Assembly (NCBI GenBank): GCA_029259695.1
Contig: JAJDEQ010000135.1
Location: 1 to 64,000, forward strand
Length of the DNA: 64,000 nucleotides
Source of the DNA: Planctomycetota bacterium
Lineage (GTDB): Bacteria > Planctomycetota > B15-G4
Reading direction: 5' to 3'
This document shows, in pieces, positions 19,699 through 30,721 of this stretch. Each line of letters opens with the position of its first letter. Position 1 is the stretch's first letter. The notes beneath the pieces are model-generated. The model was not told the DNA's origin. It ran no database searches and was given only the letters and a program-made list of their open reading frames with translations. The position numbers and the translations under genes were made by a program.

Positions 19699-21567
19699 AT
19701 GTCGAGCAGCTTCACATCCCTCATCCTCGTCAGGCTCGTCGTTGCCGCTCCCCTGGCCGCGTCCCTGCTGCACGGGACCCCCGTCGCCGCCCAGGTGGGC
19801 GAGATCGAGACGGCGCTGGTGAGCGTGACCTCCGACGAGGAAGGCGCTTCCACGTCGAGCCGCGACCCGGCCATCTCGGCCGACGGTCGCTACGTCGTCT
19901 TCGCGACGCTCGCGGCGCTGGAGAGCGGCGACACGAACGACACCGAGGACGTCTACCTGCGCGATCGCGCCACGGGAGTCACGAAGCGCGTCAGCATCCG
20001 CTCCGACGGCGACCAGGTGGGTGCTCCCAACCGCGGTCCGTCGATCTCGGCCGATGGTCGCTACGTCGTCTTCGAGTCGACCTCCACGTTGTTCACCACG
20101 GCCGACGACAACGGTGTCAGCGACATCTACCGCCACGACCGCGACCCGGACGAAGACGGCATCTTCGACGAGGTCGGCGAGGTCGAGGTCGAGGGCGAGA
20201 AGGACCCGGTCAACCAGCAGCCCACCACCTTCCGGGTCAGTGTGGGCGGTGCCGGACAGGAGGGCAACGGGCCCAGCTTCAACGCCATGATCTCCGCCGA
20301 CGGGCACACGGTGGTGTTCGAGAGCGAAGCCACCAATCTGTTGTCCGGCATCCCGAGCACGGCCACCGACATCTTCGTGCGGGAGTACGACCCGGACGGC
20401 AACGGGATCGCGGACGGCAACACGACCACGGTCGCCGCCAGCCTCAACTCGGAGGGCAAGCACGGCGAGTTCTTCGAGCGCGCGCCCGCGGTCTCCGGGA
20501 GCGGCCGTTTCGTGGTCTTCCACAGCCCCTCGGTGAACCTCGATCCCAACGACACGAACGGGTCCTTCTACGACGTGTTCCTGAGGGATCGCGATCCCGA
20601 CGAGAACGGCGTGTTCGACGAGGGCGGCTCGACCACCACGCTCGTGAGTCGCAATGCTGCGGGTGACGCCGGCGACGGGAGTTCGCTCAACCCGTCGATC
20701 TCCGTCGACGGCCGCTACATCGCCTTCGAGAGCAGCGCGACGAATCTGGTGCCCAACGCGCCCGGAGCGCCCCTGCCCAAGATCAACGTCTACGTGCGCG
20801 ATCTGGTCGCCGACCAGATCCGGCTGGTCAGCAAGGGCTTCGGCGCCACGACCGGCGACGGACACAGCCGCAATGCGTCGATCTCGGGCGACGGTCGTTT
20901 CGTCGCCTTCGACAGCGAGGCGGACAACCTCGTCGCTCCTGCCGTGGGCGGCCGCGAGATCTACACCCTCGACCGCGACCTGGACGCCGACGGCATCTTC
21001 GACGAGCCGGGTCAGACAGCCTTCGTGCGCGCCAGCGACGGCGACGCCCCGAGCTTCGCGCCGGTGATCTCGGCCGAGGGCCTGCACACCGTGTTCCTGA
21101 GTGGCGCGGACGACCTCGTCGCCGAGGACGCCAACGAGGCCGAGGACGTGTTCGTGTTCGGGCCGGCGGAGGACGTGCCGCTGACCCCCGGCATCTTCGA
21201 CCTGGGTGAGGGCGTGGCCGGTTTCGCCGGCATCCCGCGCCTCGAGGCGGAGGGCAATCTGGTCTACTCGGAGACGGACCCCGAGACCGTGAACCTCGAC
21301 CTGAGCGAGGCGCGCCCCGGCTCGCTGGCCCTGCTCGTGATCGGCCTGAGCCGCGTCGACTTCCCCAAGGCGGGCGGCGTGATCGTGCCGGCTCCCGACG
21401 TGCTGTGCTTCCTCTTCGTTCAGCAGAACAAGAAGGTGTTGCTGTCGTCGACCTGGCCGGACGGCATCCCGGCCACGACCGAGATCATCTTCCAGTACCT
21501 GATCGAGGACATCGAAGGGCCGTTCGGCTTCTCGCTCAGCAACGCGGTGATGTTGCGCGTGCCGTAG
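19699..21567 (+). CDS. Exported PD40/TolB-type beta-propeller with DxDxDG loops
   Basis: A 622-residue protein with a signal peptide ending near residue 32 (PVAAQ). The mature region has at least six blades with the PD40 signature, such as DPAISADGRYVVFAT, GPSISADGRYVVFES and PSISVDGRYIAFES, each followed by a D-x-Y-x-R-D segment. Inserted between blades are acidic loops of the dockerin/EF-hand type: DPDEDGIFDE, DPDGNGIADG, DPDENGVFDE and DLDADGIFDE. These would bind calcium. The C-terminal 130 residues are a separate beta-rich domain of unknown type. No enzyme motif is visible. It is probably an extracellular or periplasmic binding protein. Confidence 0.8.
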   Translation: MSSSFTSLILVRLVVAAPLAASLLHGTPVAAQVGEIETALVSVTSDEEGASTSSRDPAISADGRYVVFATLAALESGDTNDTEDVYLRDRATGVTKRVSIRSDGDQVGAPNRGPSISADGRYVVFESTSTLFTTADDNGVSDIYRHDRDPDEDGIFDEVGEVEVEGEKDPVNQQPTTFRVSVGGAGQEGNGPSFNAMISADGHTVVFESEATNLLSGIPSTATDIFVREYDPDGNGIADGNTTTVAASLNSEGKHGEFFERAPAVSGSGRFVVFHSPSVNLDPNDTNGSFYDVFLRDRDPDENGVFDEGGSTTTLVSRNAAGDAGDGSSLNPSISVDGRYIAFESSATNLVPNAPGAPLPKINVYVRDLVADQIRLVSKGFGATTGDGHSRNASISGDGRFVAFDSEADNLVAPAVGGREIYTLDRDLDADGIFDEPGQTAFVRASDGDAPSFAPVISAEGLHTVFLSGADDLVAEDANEAEDVFVFGPAEDVPLTPGIFDLGEGVAGFAGIPRLEAEGNLVYSETDPETVNLDLSEARPGSLALLVIGLSRVDFPKAGGVIVPAPDVLCFLFVQQNKKVLLSSTWPDGIPATTEIIFQYLIEDIEGPFGFSLSNAVMLRVP

Positions 21568-21596
21568 TTCTCCGCGCGGGCGGGACGCGCGACGTC

Positions 21597-22979
21597 TCAG
21601 CCGCGTTCGGTGCGCACGCCACGCTCGAGCCGTGAGAGATTGTTGCGCGCGTCGAGGCGGGCCTCGCGCAGGTAGCGCTTGCGGTCGGTCGAGAGCTTGG
21701 GGCGTCGCAGCTCCCGGTCGGCGATCTCGACGGCCTGTTCGTACAGCGCCGTGGCCCGTTCGGTGTCGCGACGCAGGTAGTAGTGCAACACGACCGCGGT
21801 GTCGTTGAGGACGCGCGGGTCGCTGTCGTCGAGGGCCACCGAACGCTCGTACGCCCGGTACGCGTCCTCGTAGCGTCGGGCTTCGCGCAAGGCGTAGCCG
21901 TAGTTGTTCCAGGTCGCGGCGTCTTCCGGATCGGCCTGCATGACGGCATCGAGCACGAGCAGCGACTGCACGCGGCTGCCGAGGTTCACGGCGACCCAGG
22001 CGAGGTTCGTCGCCGCGGTCGTGCGATCCGCCTCGGCGGCGACCCACTCACCCAGCTGGGCCGGGCGACTCTCGGCCATGCTGACCAGCGCCCTCCCCGC
22101 GGCGCGCAGTTCGTTCTCGGATGCGTAGCGCCGGGCCAGGGCGTAGAGCGTGCCGAGGTCGGGTTCCGTGCTGCGCTGGACGACCTCGGTGGCGGCCTCG
22201 ACGGCGCGCTGCGCCTGGCCTTCCTGCTCGTACAACCAGGCGAGCTGTGCCCATGGCTCGGTGCGCTCGTCGCCCAGGTGTTCGTCGGCGGCCAGCAAGT
22301 CGGCCACGGCCCGGTCGAGGGTTGCTGCGGCGAGCTTGTCGTCACCGGCTTCACGGGCACGCCAGTAGCCGTTCACCAGGACACAACCGCGTAGCAGGAG
22401 CACCTCGCCGTTGTCGGTGTGCGCCTTGCCGAGCGCTTCGGCCCGCCGGGTGGCGTCGTCGTGTTCGCCGTAGACGTAGAGCAGCAGGTCGATCAGCGCG
22501 ATCTGGGCGCGGGGGTCGTCCTCGGGCGCCAACTCGGCGGCGCGCGTGAGCTTGGCGCGAGCCTCGTCGTAGGCGAACCAGGTGTCCTCGGCCCGCCGGC
22601 CTTCGGCTGCCATGGCATCGGCCCAGGCGCGGAAGGCCGTGCCCATGGCCAGGGTCACGTCGTGGTCGTCGGGATCCGCCACCGGGTCGAGGACCTGCAA
22701 TCCCGACTCGGGCCGACCGCGGGCCAGCCAGATCCCGGCCAGCGCGAGGCGCACGCTGCGTCGGTCGTCCTGACCGTCCGCGAGCAACGGCTGCAACAAC
22801 TCGACGGCCTGTTCGCCGTGACCCTGTTCGACCAGCGCGCGGGCCCGAGCGATCTGCTCGGCATGGGGGGACTCGGATTGGACCGGCGGACCGTCGCCGG
22901 AGGCGGGCGCCGGGGCGCGAGCCGGCAGTGCCGGCCAGCCGGTGAGCATCACGGCCAGGGAGAGGATCGCGGGGAGCAT
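21597..22979 (-). CDS. Exported TPR-repeat protein
   Basis: A 460-residue protein with an N-terminal signal sequence (residues 1-21, LPAILSLAVMLTGWPALPAR). The rest is alpha-helical tetratricopeptide repeat, clearest at ARALVEQGHGEQAVELLQPL and near the end at TWNNYGYALREARRYEDAYR. It closely resembles the next gene upstream on the same strand in the C-terminal repeats (WNNYG/WNNYA, YEDAY/YEDSY, NDTA...YHLNRD-like), so the two are paralogues. It probably acts as a periplasmic scaffold; the partner is unknown. The gene is convergent with the PD40 gene. Confidence 0.78.
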   Translation of the reverse strand: MLPAILSLAVMLTGWPALPARAPAPASGDGPPVQSESPHAEQIARARALVEQGHGEQAVELLQPLLADGQDDRRSVRLALAGIWLARGRPESGLQVLDPVADPDDHDVTLAMGTAFRAWADAMAAEGRRAEDTWFAYDEARAKLTRAAELAPEDDPRAQIALIDLLLYVYGEHDDATRRAEALGKAHTDNGEVLLLRGCVLVNGYWRAREAGDDKLAAATLDRAVADLLAADEHLGDERTEPWAQLAWLYEQEGQAQRAVEAATEVVQRSTEPDLGTLYALARRYASENELRAAGRALVSMAESRPAQLGEWVAAEADRTTAATNLAWVAVNLGSRVQSLLVLDAVMQADPEDAATWNNYGYALREARRYEDAYRAYERSVALDDSDPRVLNDTAVVLHYYLRRDTERATALYEQAVEIADRELRRPKLSTDRKRYLREARLDARNNLSRLERGVRTERG

Positions 22980-23099
22980 GGCCTCTTGCCTAGGACGAGA
23001 CGTGGCCTCGGGGGAGTGACACGTTCGTCAGTGGGGGGCGTCAGTGGGGGGCGTCGGAGCGCTGCCGTCGGGGCGGCGCGCGTCCGGGTCAGGAACGGA

Positions 23100-24662
23100 T
23101 CAGCCGTTGGAAGCGGACGAACCGCCCGGGGCTTCGGGCTCCTCGGTGGCGCGGGGTCGGGCCGCCTCGATCTGCTGTTTCATGGCCAGGGCGTCCAGCC
23201 GGCCGGGCGCCACGTCCAGCAAGGCGTCGATCTCGCTGGCGGCGTCGTCGATCCGTCCCTGGCCCATGTAGAGCAGCGACAGGTTGAGCATGGCGTCGCC
23301 GTAGGCCTCGAAGTTCTGGTCGAACACGTCGTCGTCGATGAACGGGTTCTTGCAGACATCCTGGCCGAGCGCCTTGGCTCGCAGCAGCAGCTCCTCGGCC
23401 TGGTCCAGGTCGCGGTTGAGGTGGTAGACGAGGATCAGCGCCGTGTCGTTGACCCAGCGCGCGTTGTCGGGCGCCAGGGCGATGCACTTCTGGTAGGCCG
23501 CGTAGGAGTCCTCGTAGTGCTCGGTCTCGCGGCTGAAGAAGGCGTAGTTGTTCCACCACTCGGCGAGGTCGTGTCGCTCCGCCATGCGGCGGAAGAAGAC
23601 CCGCCCGGCCTCCATGTCGTCGAGGCGTGCCGGGTTGACCATGAGGTCACCCACGTAGTTGATGCCGAGCACCGACTGCTCGTGGGCGTGCACGCGGGTG
23701 AGCGCGTTGCCGAAGCTCTCCTCGGCCCGAGCCAGCGCGGCGACGACGCGCTCGGGGTCCTCGCCGTTCTCGGCGGTGTAGTAGTGCGACCAGCCGGCCA
23801 GGGCGTAGTGCTCGGCGGCGAGCAGGTCGGCCTCGTCAGGGGACATGATGGCGGCCCGCTCGGCGGCGGCCACGAAGCCGTGGGCGGCGTCGTCGTAGCG
23901 GTCGGCGGCGGCCTCGAGGTCGACGTCGTTGTACTCGGTGCCGCCCAGGCTGGCGTTGAGCCAGGCCCGCGTGAGCAACGCGTGGGCGGCAGTGCGACCG
24001 TCGCCGTTCGTGTACGGGGAGAGGAGCGCCACCAGCGGCTCGGGGTCGGGGATCGCGTTGCGCCAGGCGCGGGCCGACTCGTGCAGGGCCGCGTGCTCGG
24101 GCCAGCGGGGGAGCGCGGCGCTCAACACGGCGCTGCCCTCGTCGTCGCGTGCACCCTGGAACAGGACCTCCGCGAGCAGCACCGACGTCTGGGGAATCTG
24201 GCCCTCGGCGGATCGCAGCGCCCCGATCAGGCCCTCGTAGTGACTCGCGAACGTGGCTCCCTGCAGGGCGCCGACGACGTCGTCGGGATCCGCGTCGAGA
24301 CTGTCGAGGTAGAGCTGGTGCCAGTCGGCCAGGGCGTCGGCGGTGGCCACGCCGGCAGCGGCGCGGGTCGCGAGCAGCGGGTCGTCGGACGCGGCGGAGA
24401 AGGCGTCGCGAGCGGCGCTCGCCGTCTCCAGGACGTCACTCCAGAGTTGCCACTGCTCCTGCTGGAGCAGGGCGTCGGAGAGGTTGTCCAAGCCTCGTTC
24501 GTACGCGGCCAGCAGCTGCGGCTCAGGCGCCGTGGGTGTGCTGACCGGGGGCGGGGAACCGGCGTCGGGGGTCGCGGCGAGGCCGGTCCCCGTGGGGGTG
24601 ACGGTCTCGGGGTAGGCGCAGCCTGCGGTGGCGGCGAGAACGAGCATCAGGGCGCGGCGCAC
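23100..24662 (-). CDS. TPR lipoprotein, paralogue of the downstream gene
   Basis: A 520-residue lipoprotein with a short signal and lipobox LAATAGC at Cys15. A Pro/Thr-rich linker (to about residue 48) leads into TPR-like helices through to residue 500, including EWWNNYAFFSRETEHYEDSY and WVNDTALILVYHLNRDLDQA. These match the downstream 460-residue gene segment for segment. It has its own promoter (24726-24754). Cotranscription with the paralogue is likely (120-base gap). It is predicted to be anchored to the outer or inner membrane facing the periplasm. No enzymatic motif; specific role unknown. Confidence 0.78.
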   Translation of the reverse strand: MRRALMLVLAATAGCAYPETVTPTGTGLAATPDAGSPPPVSTPTAPEPQLLAAYERGLDNLSDALLQQEQWQLWSDVLETASAARDAFSAASDDPLLATRAAAGVATADALADWHQLYLDSLDADPDDVVGALQGATFASHYEGLIGALRSAEGQIPQTSVLLAEVLFQGARDDEGSAVLSAALPRWPEHAALHESARAWRNAIPDPEPLVALLSPYTNGDGRTAAHALLTRAWLNASLGGTEYNDVDLEAAADRYDDAAHGFVAAAERAAIMSPDEADLLAAEHYALAGWSHYYTAENGEDPERVVAALARAEESFGNALTRVHAHEQSVLGINYVGDLMVNPARLDDMEAGRVFFRRMAERHDLAEWWNNYAFFSRETEHYEDSYAAYQKCIALAPDNARWVNDTALILVYHLNRDLDQAEELLLRAKALGQDVCKNPFIDDDVFDQNFEAYGDAMLNLSLLYMGQGRIDDAASEIDALLDVAPGRLDALAMKQQIEAARPRATEEPEAPGGSSASNG

Positions 24663-24725
24663 GGCGAGTCCTCCGGGGGACGGGGGGACTGGACCGGCGT
24701 GTGGCCCAGGCTGGCGCAGAGCGCC

Positions 24726-24754
24726 GGTATATCCGCGGCCGAGCGGCCCGGCAA
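24726..24754 (-). promoter_or_regulatory. Promoter of the TPR lipoprotein gene
   Basis: Minus strand: TTGCCG (24754-24749), 17-base spacer, TATACC (24731-24726). The leader would be about 55 bases. One of the best sigma-70-like promoters in the window. Confidence 0.55.
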
Positions 24755-24777
24755 CAGACGGTGATTCCGTTGCCGGG
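24747..24777. promoter_or_regulatory. Inverted repeat between divergent lipoprotein and queC genes
   Basis: CCCGGCAAC (24747-24755) and GTTGCCGGG (24769-24777) are perfect inverted arms separated by 13 bases. The left arm contains the -35 box of the minus-strand promoter. A dimeric regulator bound here would occlude it. It is either an operator or a hairpin; no regulator is identified. Confidence 0.4.
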
Positions 24778-24954
24778 GCGATGCGGCTACAAACGGATCA
24801 TGCGTCGAGCGACCTGCGCCAGCCACCGTGACGGCCGGGCCGAGCCCGTCTGGCCGGTCGACTGCGGCCGTCCGCTCGACACGCAGCGCGCGGCCCAGCC
24901 GATCGGCTCGGGCCCGCCGTCCCCGCGTGCCGCATGCCGCCGAGCGGCGCCGCG

Positions 24955-25614
24955 ATGAGTGCCGGTGCTGCCGTCGCGCTGCTGTCCGGTGGTCTCGATT
25001 CCACCGTGGCTGCCGCCCTGCACGCTCGCGCCACCGGCCCGGTGGAGGCGGCGCTGTTCGTGGACTACGGGCAGCGCGCCGCCGGGCCGGAGGAGCACGC
25101 CGCCCGGGCCGTGGCCGAGGTGCTCGGAGCCGAACTGATCTGCACCCAGCTGCCGCTGCTGGCCCAGATCTCGTCCAATGCCCTCGTGTCCCGGGAGATC
25201 GACCTGCCGGCCCCCGACCCGGACCGGCTCGACGAGCTGGCGTCTTCCACGGTCGATGCCGTCTGGGTGCCCAATCGCAACGGTGTGCTGGTGAACCTCG
25301 CGGCGGCCGTCGCCGAGGCCCGTGGCGTGCCCTTCGTCGTGGTCGGCTTCAACGCTGAGGAAGCCGAGACCTTCCCCGACAACAGCGAGGAGTTCATGCG
25401 CCACCTGGATCGTTGCCTGGAGGACTCCACCCGCGGTCGGGTCCGGGTGACCAGCCCCACGGTGCGCCTGACCAAGACCGAGCTGGTGGCTGCCGGCCGG
25501 GCCGTGGGCGCGCCGATCGATCTGAGCTGGAGTTGCTACGACGGCGGCCCCGAGCCCTGCGGTCGCTGCGAATCCTGTCGCCGCCGCGAACGGGCTATAA
25601 CCGGCTCCTCCTGA
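24955..25614 (+). CDS. queC: 7-cyano-7-deazaguanine synthase
   Basis: QueC, 219 residues, converts 7-carboxy-7-deazaguanine to preQ0 with ATP and ammonia on the queuosine pathway. The PP-loop SGGLDST is at residues 11-17, LFVDYGQRA follows, and the C-terminal zinc site has four cysteines: the first in SWSCYDGG, then CGRCESC. The ATG at 24955 (MSAGAAVALLSGG) gives a normal N-terminus. An ATG 21 bases upstream is possible. No queD, queE or tgt is nearby. It is divergent from the TPR lipoprotein gene. Confidence 0.93.
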   Translation: MSAGAAVALLSGGLDSTVAAALHARATGPVEAALFVDYGQRAAGPEEHAARAVAEVLGAELICTQLPLLAQISSNALVSREIDLPAPDPDRLDELASSTVDAVWVPNRNGVLVNLAAAVAEARGVPFVVVGFNAEEAETFPDNSEEFMRHLDRCLEDSTRGRVRVTSPTVRLTKTELVAAGRAVGAPIDLSWSCYDGGPEPCGRCESCRRRERAITGSS

Positions 25615-25654
25615 CCCCGAACGACGCCAACCGACACTCCCGCGTGCGAGCTGC

Positions 25655-26332
25655 ATGATGACCAAGTCGATCCTCACGGCCCTGCTCTGTGGCGCCCTGC
25701 TGGGAGCCTTGTTCGGCGGCTCGGCGCTGCACGCCCTGCGGCCCGCCCCTGCGGCCGCTGCTGCGATCCCGGGCGTCGCCGACCTGGGGCCCGACGAGAT
25801 CCTCTACGGCCCGGGCGGCAAGAAGCAGATGCTGCGGGCGCTCAAGGCCCGCGTGCGCGCCCTGGCCGAACTCGAGGAGGCCGAGGACGACCACGTGTTC
25901 TTCCTGGCCTGTGCTCAGCTCATGGCCGAGATGGGCACCGTGATCGGCGGGCGCCGCTCGGGCGTGCGCGGGGTCGGCATGCTGGATGTGTCCTTCGACT
26001 CGTTCCGGGCCGGCGCCGACGAGTGGAAGCTGGAGATCTCGGTGGCGGGTCGCGTGCCCGACGGGCACCCCCTCGCGGACGTCGACCCGGCCTCCCTGAC
26101 CATCCCCAAGGGCCGTTTCGTGAAGTACATCACCGCCGAGGGCCTGCTGGACGCGGAGGCGGATCTGGCCGGAATCGACGACTACGTGGTCTTCGTGGGC
26201 TTCGAGGAGCGGGCTGCGCTGGTCTACCCGAACCTCCGTTTCGATCGGGATCCATGGGTCGTCTGGCTCCCGGCGCGTGAGATCGACGAGGTCTGGGACC
26301 GGCCGCCGCTGCCGGGCCGCCGCCATCGCTGA
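25655..26332 (+). CDS. Exported protein of unknown function, possibly GyrI-like
   Basis: A 225-residue protein with an uncleaved or cleavable N-terminal hydrophobic segment (residues 5-40, Ala-rich). The region from about residue 105 (GVGMLDVSFDSFRAGADEWK) to 215 has alternating strands and a segment IPKGRFVKYITAEG. That loosely recalls GyrI/AraC-effector ligand-binding domains (small-molecule sensors), but I am not certain. It ends in a basic tail (GRRHR). The TGA lies in the first copy of a 24-base tandem repeat, where the other copies have TGG, so the protein may once have continued. It lies 40 bases after queC and may be cotranscribed with it. Confidence 0.6.
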   Translation: MMTKSILTALLCGALLGALFGGSALHALRPAPAAAAAIPGVADLGPDEILYGPGGKKQMLRALKARVRALAELEEAEDDHVFFLACAQLMAEMGTVIGGRRSGVRGVGMLDVSFDSFRAGADEWKLEISVAGRVPDGHPLADVDPASLTIPKGRFVKYITAEGLLDAEADLAGIDDYVVFVGFEERAALVYPNLRFDRDPWVVWLPAREIDEVWDRPPLPGRRHR

Positions 26333-26422
26333 GTCGGGTCTCGACGCCCTCGCTGGGCCGGGTCTCGATCCCATCGCTGGGCCGCGTCTCGATCCCATCG
26401 CTGGGCCGGCCCTCGACCCCAT
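26327..26422 (+). repeat. 24-bp tandem repeat, four copies
   Basis: Copies start at 26327, 26351, 26375 and 26399, with consensus CGCTGGGCCGGGTCTCGATC plus four more bases. Period 24 keeps codon frame: read in the frame of the preceding gene, copies 2-4 encode RWAGSRSH-type octapeptides. Copy 1 has TGA instead of TGG and ends that gene. Confidence 0.75.
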
Positions 26423-26555
26423 CCGCTGTCCAGATTGGCGGCCCAGGCGGTCGATTGTGTATCGTTCAACGAATTAGTGATGGCTGAGAAACGAAGCCCG
26501 CCGGGGCAGCGAAGCGTCGACCGGACGCCGCACCCGGCACCAAGCGGAAGCATTC

Positions 26556-26840
26556 ATGAGAACCCCCCAGGCCGGTAAGGCCCCGATCATCGAGCAGTAC
26601 AAGCTCAACGATCGCGACACTGGATCGGCAGATGTCCAGGTCGCCGTGCTCACCCAGCGCATTCGCGAGCTGACCGAGCACCTCAAGATCCACAAGAAGG
26701 ACAAGCACACCCAGCGCGGGCTGATGAAGCTCGTGGGCAAGCGGACACGGCTGCTGCGTTACCTGCAGCGCAGTGAACGCGATCGGTACCAGCAGCTCAT
26801 TGCGCAGCTCGGTATCCGCGGTGTGCGCACGAACGCCTGA
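26556..26840 (+). CDS. rpsO: 30S ribosomal protein S15
   Basis: S15, 94 residues, binds the central domain of 16S rRNA. It contains the family core TGSADVQVAVLTQRIRELTE, HLKIHKKDKHTQRGL and LVGKRTRLLRYL. Length is about normal (89 in E. coli) with a few extra N-terminal residues (MRTPQAGKAP). AT-richer sequence around 26450-26480 is the likely promoter region, but no clean hexamer pair is seen. pnp follows after a structured leader, the classic rpsO-pnp order. Confidence 0.97.
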   Translation: MRTPQAGKAPIIEQYKLNDRDTGSADVQVAVLTQRIRELTEHLKIHKKDKHTQRGLMKLVGKRTRLLRYLQRSERDRYQQLIAQLGIRGVRTNA

Positions 26841-26888
26841 GCGGGTTGCGGCGCGATCCAGCGCCACCTGCACGGCGACGTTGCCCCG

Positions 26889-27000
26889 GGAACGCTGCGG
26901 AAGAACGCTGACGCCCAGCGTCCGTTCCTTGCTCCGCGCCTTCCCCGACCACGATTCCCTCCGCGGTTCCCCGCGGAACAGCTAGCCGGACTCGCCGGCT
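26889..27000 (+). promoter_or_regulatory. Structured leader between rpsO and pnp
   Basis: Three hairpins in tandem. The first has an outer stem GGAACG (26889-26894) with CGTTCC (26923-26928) enclosing ACGCTG/CAGCGT (26905-26921). The second is TCCGCGG/CCGCGGA with a TTCC loop (26960-26977). The third is AGCCGG/CCGGCT (26984-27000). None is followed by a T tract. In E. coli the pnp leader forms an RNase III-cleaved stem that mediates autoregulation; a similar role here is inference. Confidence 0.45.
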
Positions 27001-27097
27001 ACTCAACCGAGCCTGCCTCCATTCCGCCGCAACCCCGCGGCATCTACCTGGCAGGTCTCCGCCGGCAGACGGCCGGCAGCAGAAAGCAGAAAAGCCA

Positions 27098-29695
<2,598 letters not shown>

Positions 29696-29704
29696 GCCCG
29701 GGCG

Positions 29705-29790
29705 CACCTGCCCGCGACCGACCCGGCGCCCCGCGTGGCGCCGGGGCCGGTCGCGAGGCAGGTGGTGCCTGCGTTTTTTGGGCGGTTTTT
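29705..29790 (+). terminator. Strong rho-independent terminator after pnp
   Basis: A nearly perfect stem of about 25 base pairs (arms 29705-29730 and 29737-29764, loop CCGCGT) precedes TTTTTT at 29774-29779. A second short GGGC/GCCC hairpin with a TTTTT loop follows. This closes the rpsO-pnp transcript. Confidence 0.8.
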
Positions 29791-29806
29791 GCCCGCCCGA
29801 GCGCGA

Positions 29807-29832
29807 TTGACCGCTCACGAAATATCGATTTC
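29807..29832 (+). promoter_or_regulatory. AT-rich region with candidate operator before the OmpH-like gene
   Basis: TTGACC (29807-29812) resembles a -35 box, but no -10 lies at normal spacing. GAAAT-ATCG-ATTTC (29819-29832) is a perfect 5-bp inverted repeat in an otherwise GC-rich region, so it may be an operator or part of a non-sigma-70 promoter. Confidence 0.3.
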
Positions 29833-29932
29833 TGCGTATGGTCCGGTGGTTGCCGTTCATGCGAGCGCCCCCTTGCGCCGATGAGAGAACGTGAGGAAAC
29901 GGGCGCGCGGCAAGAGGAGAGAGGTCGCTGCC

Positions 29933-30721
29933 ATGGCGAAGCTGCGTTCAGATCGAGCTGGTTGCCGGATGTCGGCGGTGCTGACCGCCGCGGTCCTGGT
30001 GACCGTTGCCTTCGGTGTGATCGCGCCGACCACGGCCGCCCGGGGTGCCCCCGAGGCCGCGCCGTTCGAGCCGGCCGGACCGCTCTTCGCGGCCGCCGCG
30101 CCACTACTGGGTGACGAGGTCGAAGTCACCGGCAAGGTGCTCTACGACTCCGGCAAGAAGCACACCCGCGCCGCGACCGTCGATGTGCGCACCGTGTTCT
30201 CCAACAACGCCGCCTACATGCACATGAAGGCCAAGGGCCTGCGCGAGACCGAGTCGCGGGGCAAGCCGCTGTTCAGCGCGGCCAAGGCGTCGACCGACAA
30301 GGCGCTGCGCGACGCAGCCCAACAGGCCAAGGTCCAGGTGATCACCGTGCCGGGCGGCGTGAGCGGGGGCGACAAGCCCGTCGCCGACCTGACGCGCAAG
30401 GTGATCGACCGGCTGCCCATCTACCACGTGGACGGCAAGGTCGAGTTCGGACGCCAGCAAGGCGCGTCGAACATCGCCCAGATCGACACGCAGGCCGTGC
30501 TCGAGGCGATCCCCGAATACCGCGAGGCCAAGCGCCTCGGCGAGGACGACGCCCGCTTCCACCTGCTGCGCAAGAAGTACATGGACGAACTGACGCGCGT
30601 CGTGCAGTTGTCCGCTCGCCGCGGCGGGCACGATGCCGTGGTGGAGCTGGGCGGCGTGACGTCGCGGCTCGGTCCCGTGCCGAATGTGACGGCGACGGCC
30701 ATCGCTGCGGTGGATTCGTGA
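29933..30721 (+). CDS. Exported OmpH/Skp-like protein with internal duplication
   Basis: A 262-residue exported protein; a signal/anchor lies at residues 14-35. Two halves repeat. ATVDVRTVFSNNAAYMHMKA (about 82-101) matches IAQIDTQAVLEAIPEYREAK (about 181-200). Each is followed by a helix and a segment with V-x-x-x-GGV then DLT/NVT (ITVPGGV...VADLT; VVELGGV...PNVT). That layout resembles the ends of the OmpH/Skp periplasmic chaperone fold with shortened coiled arms. ATG 29933 is preceded by AGAGGAGAGAGG. The TGA overlaps the secretin GTG, so it is likely a chaperone or pilot for the secretin. The duplication is seen; the family link is inferred. Confidence 0.6.
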   Translation: MAKLRSDRAGCRMSAVLTAAVLVTVAFGVIAPTTAARGAPEAAPFEPAGPLFAAAAPLLGDEVEVTGKVLYDSGKKHTRAATVDVRTVFSNNAAYMHMKAKGLRETESRGKPLFSAAKASTDKALRDAAQQAKVQVITVPGGVSGGDKPVADLTRKVIDRLPIYHVDGKVEFGRQQGASNIAQIDTQAVLEAIPEYREAKRLGEDDARFHLLRKKYMDELTRVVQLSARRGGHDAVVELGGVTSRLGPVPNVTATAIAAVDS

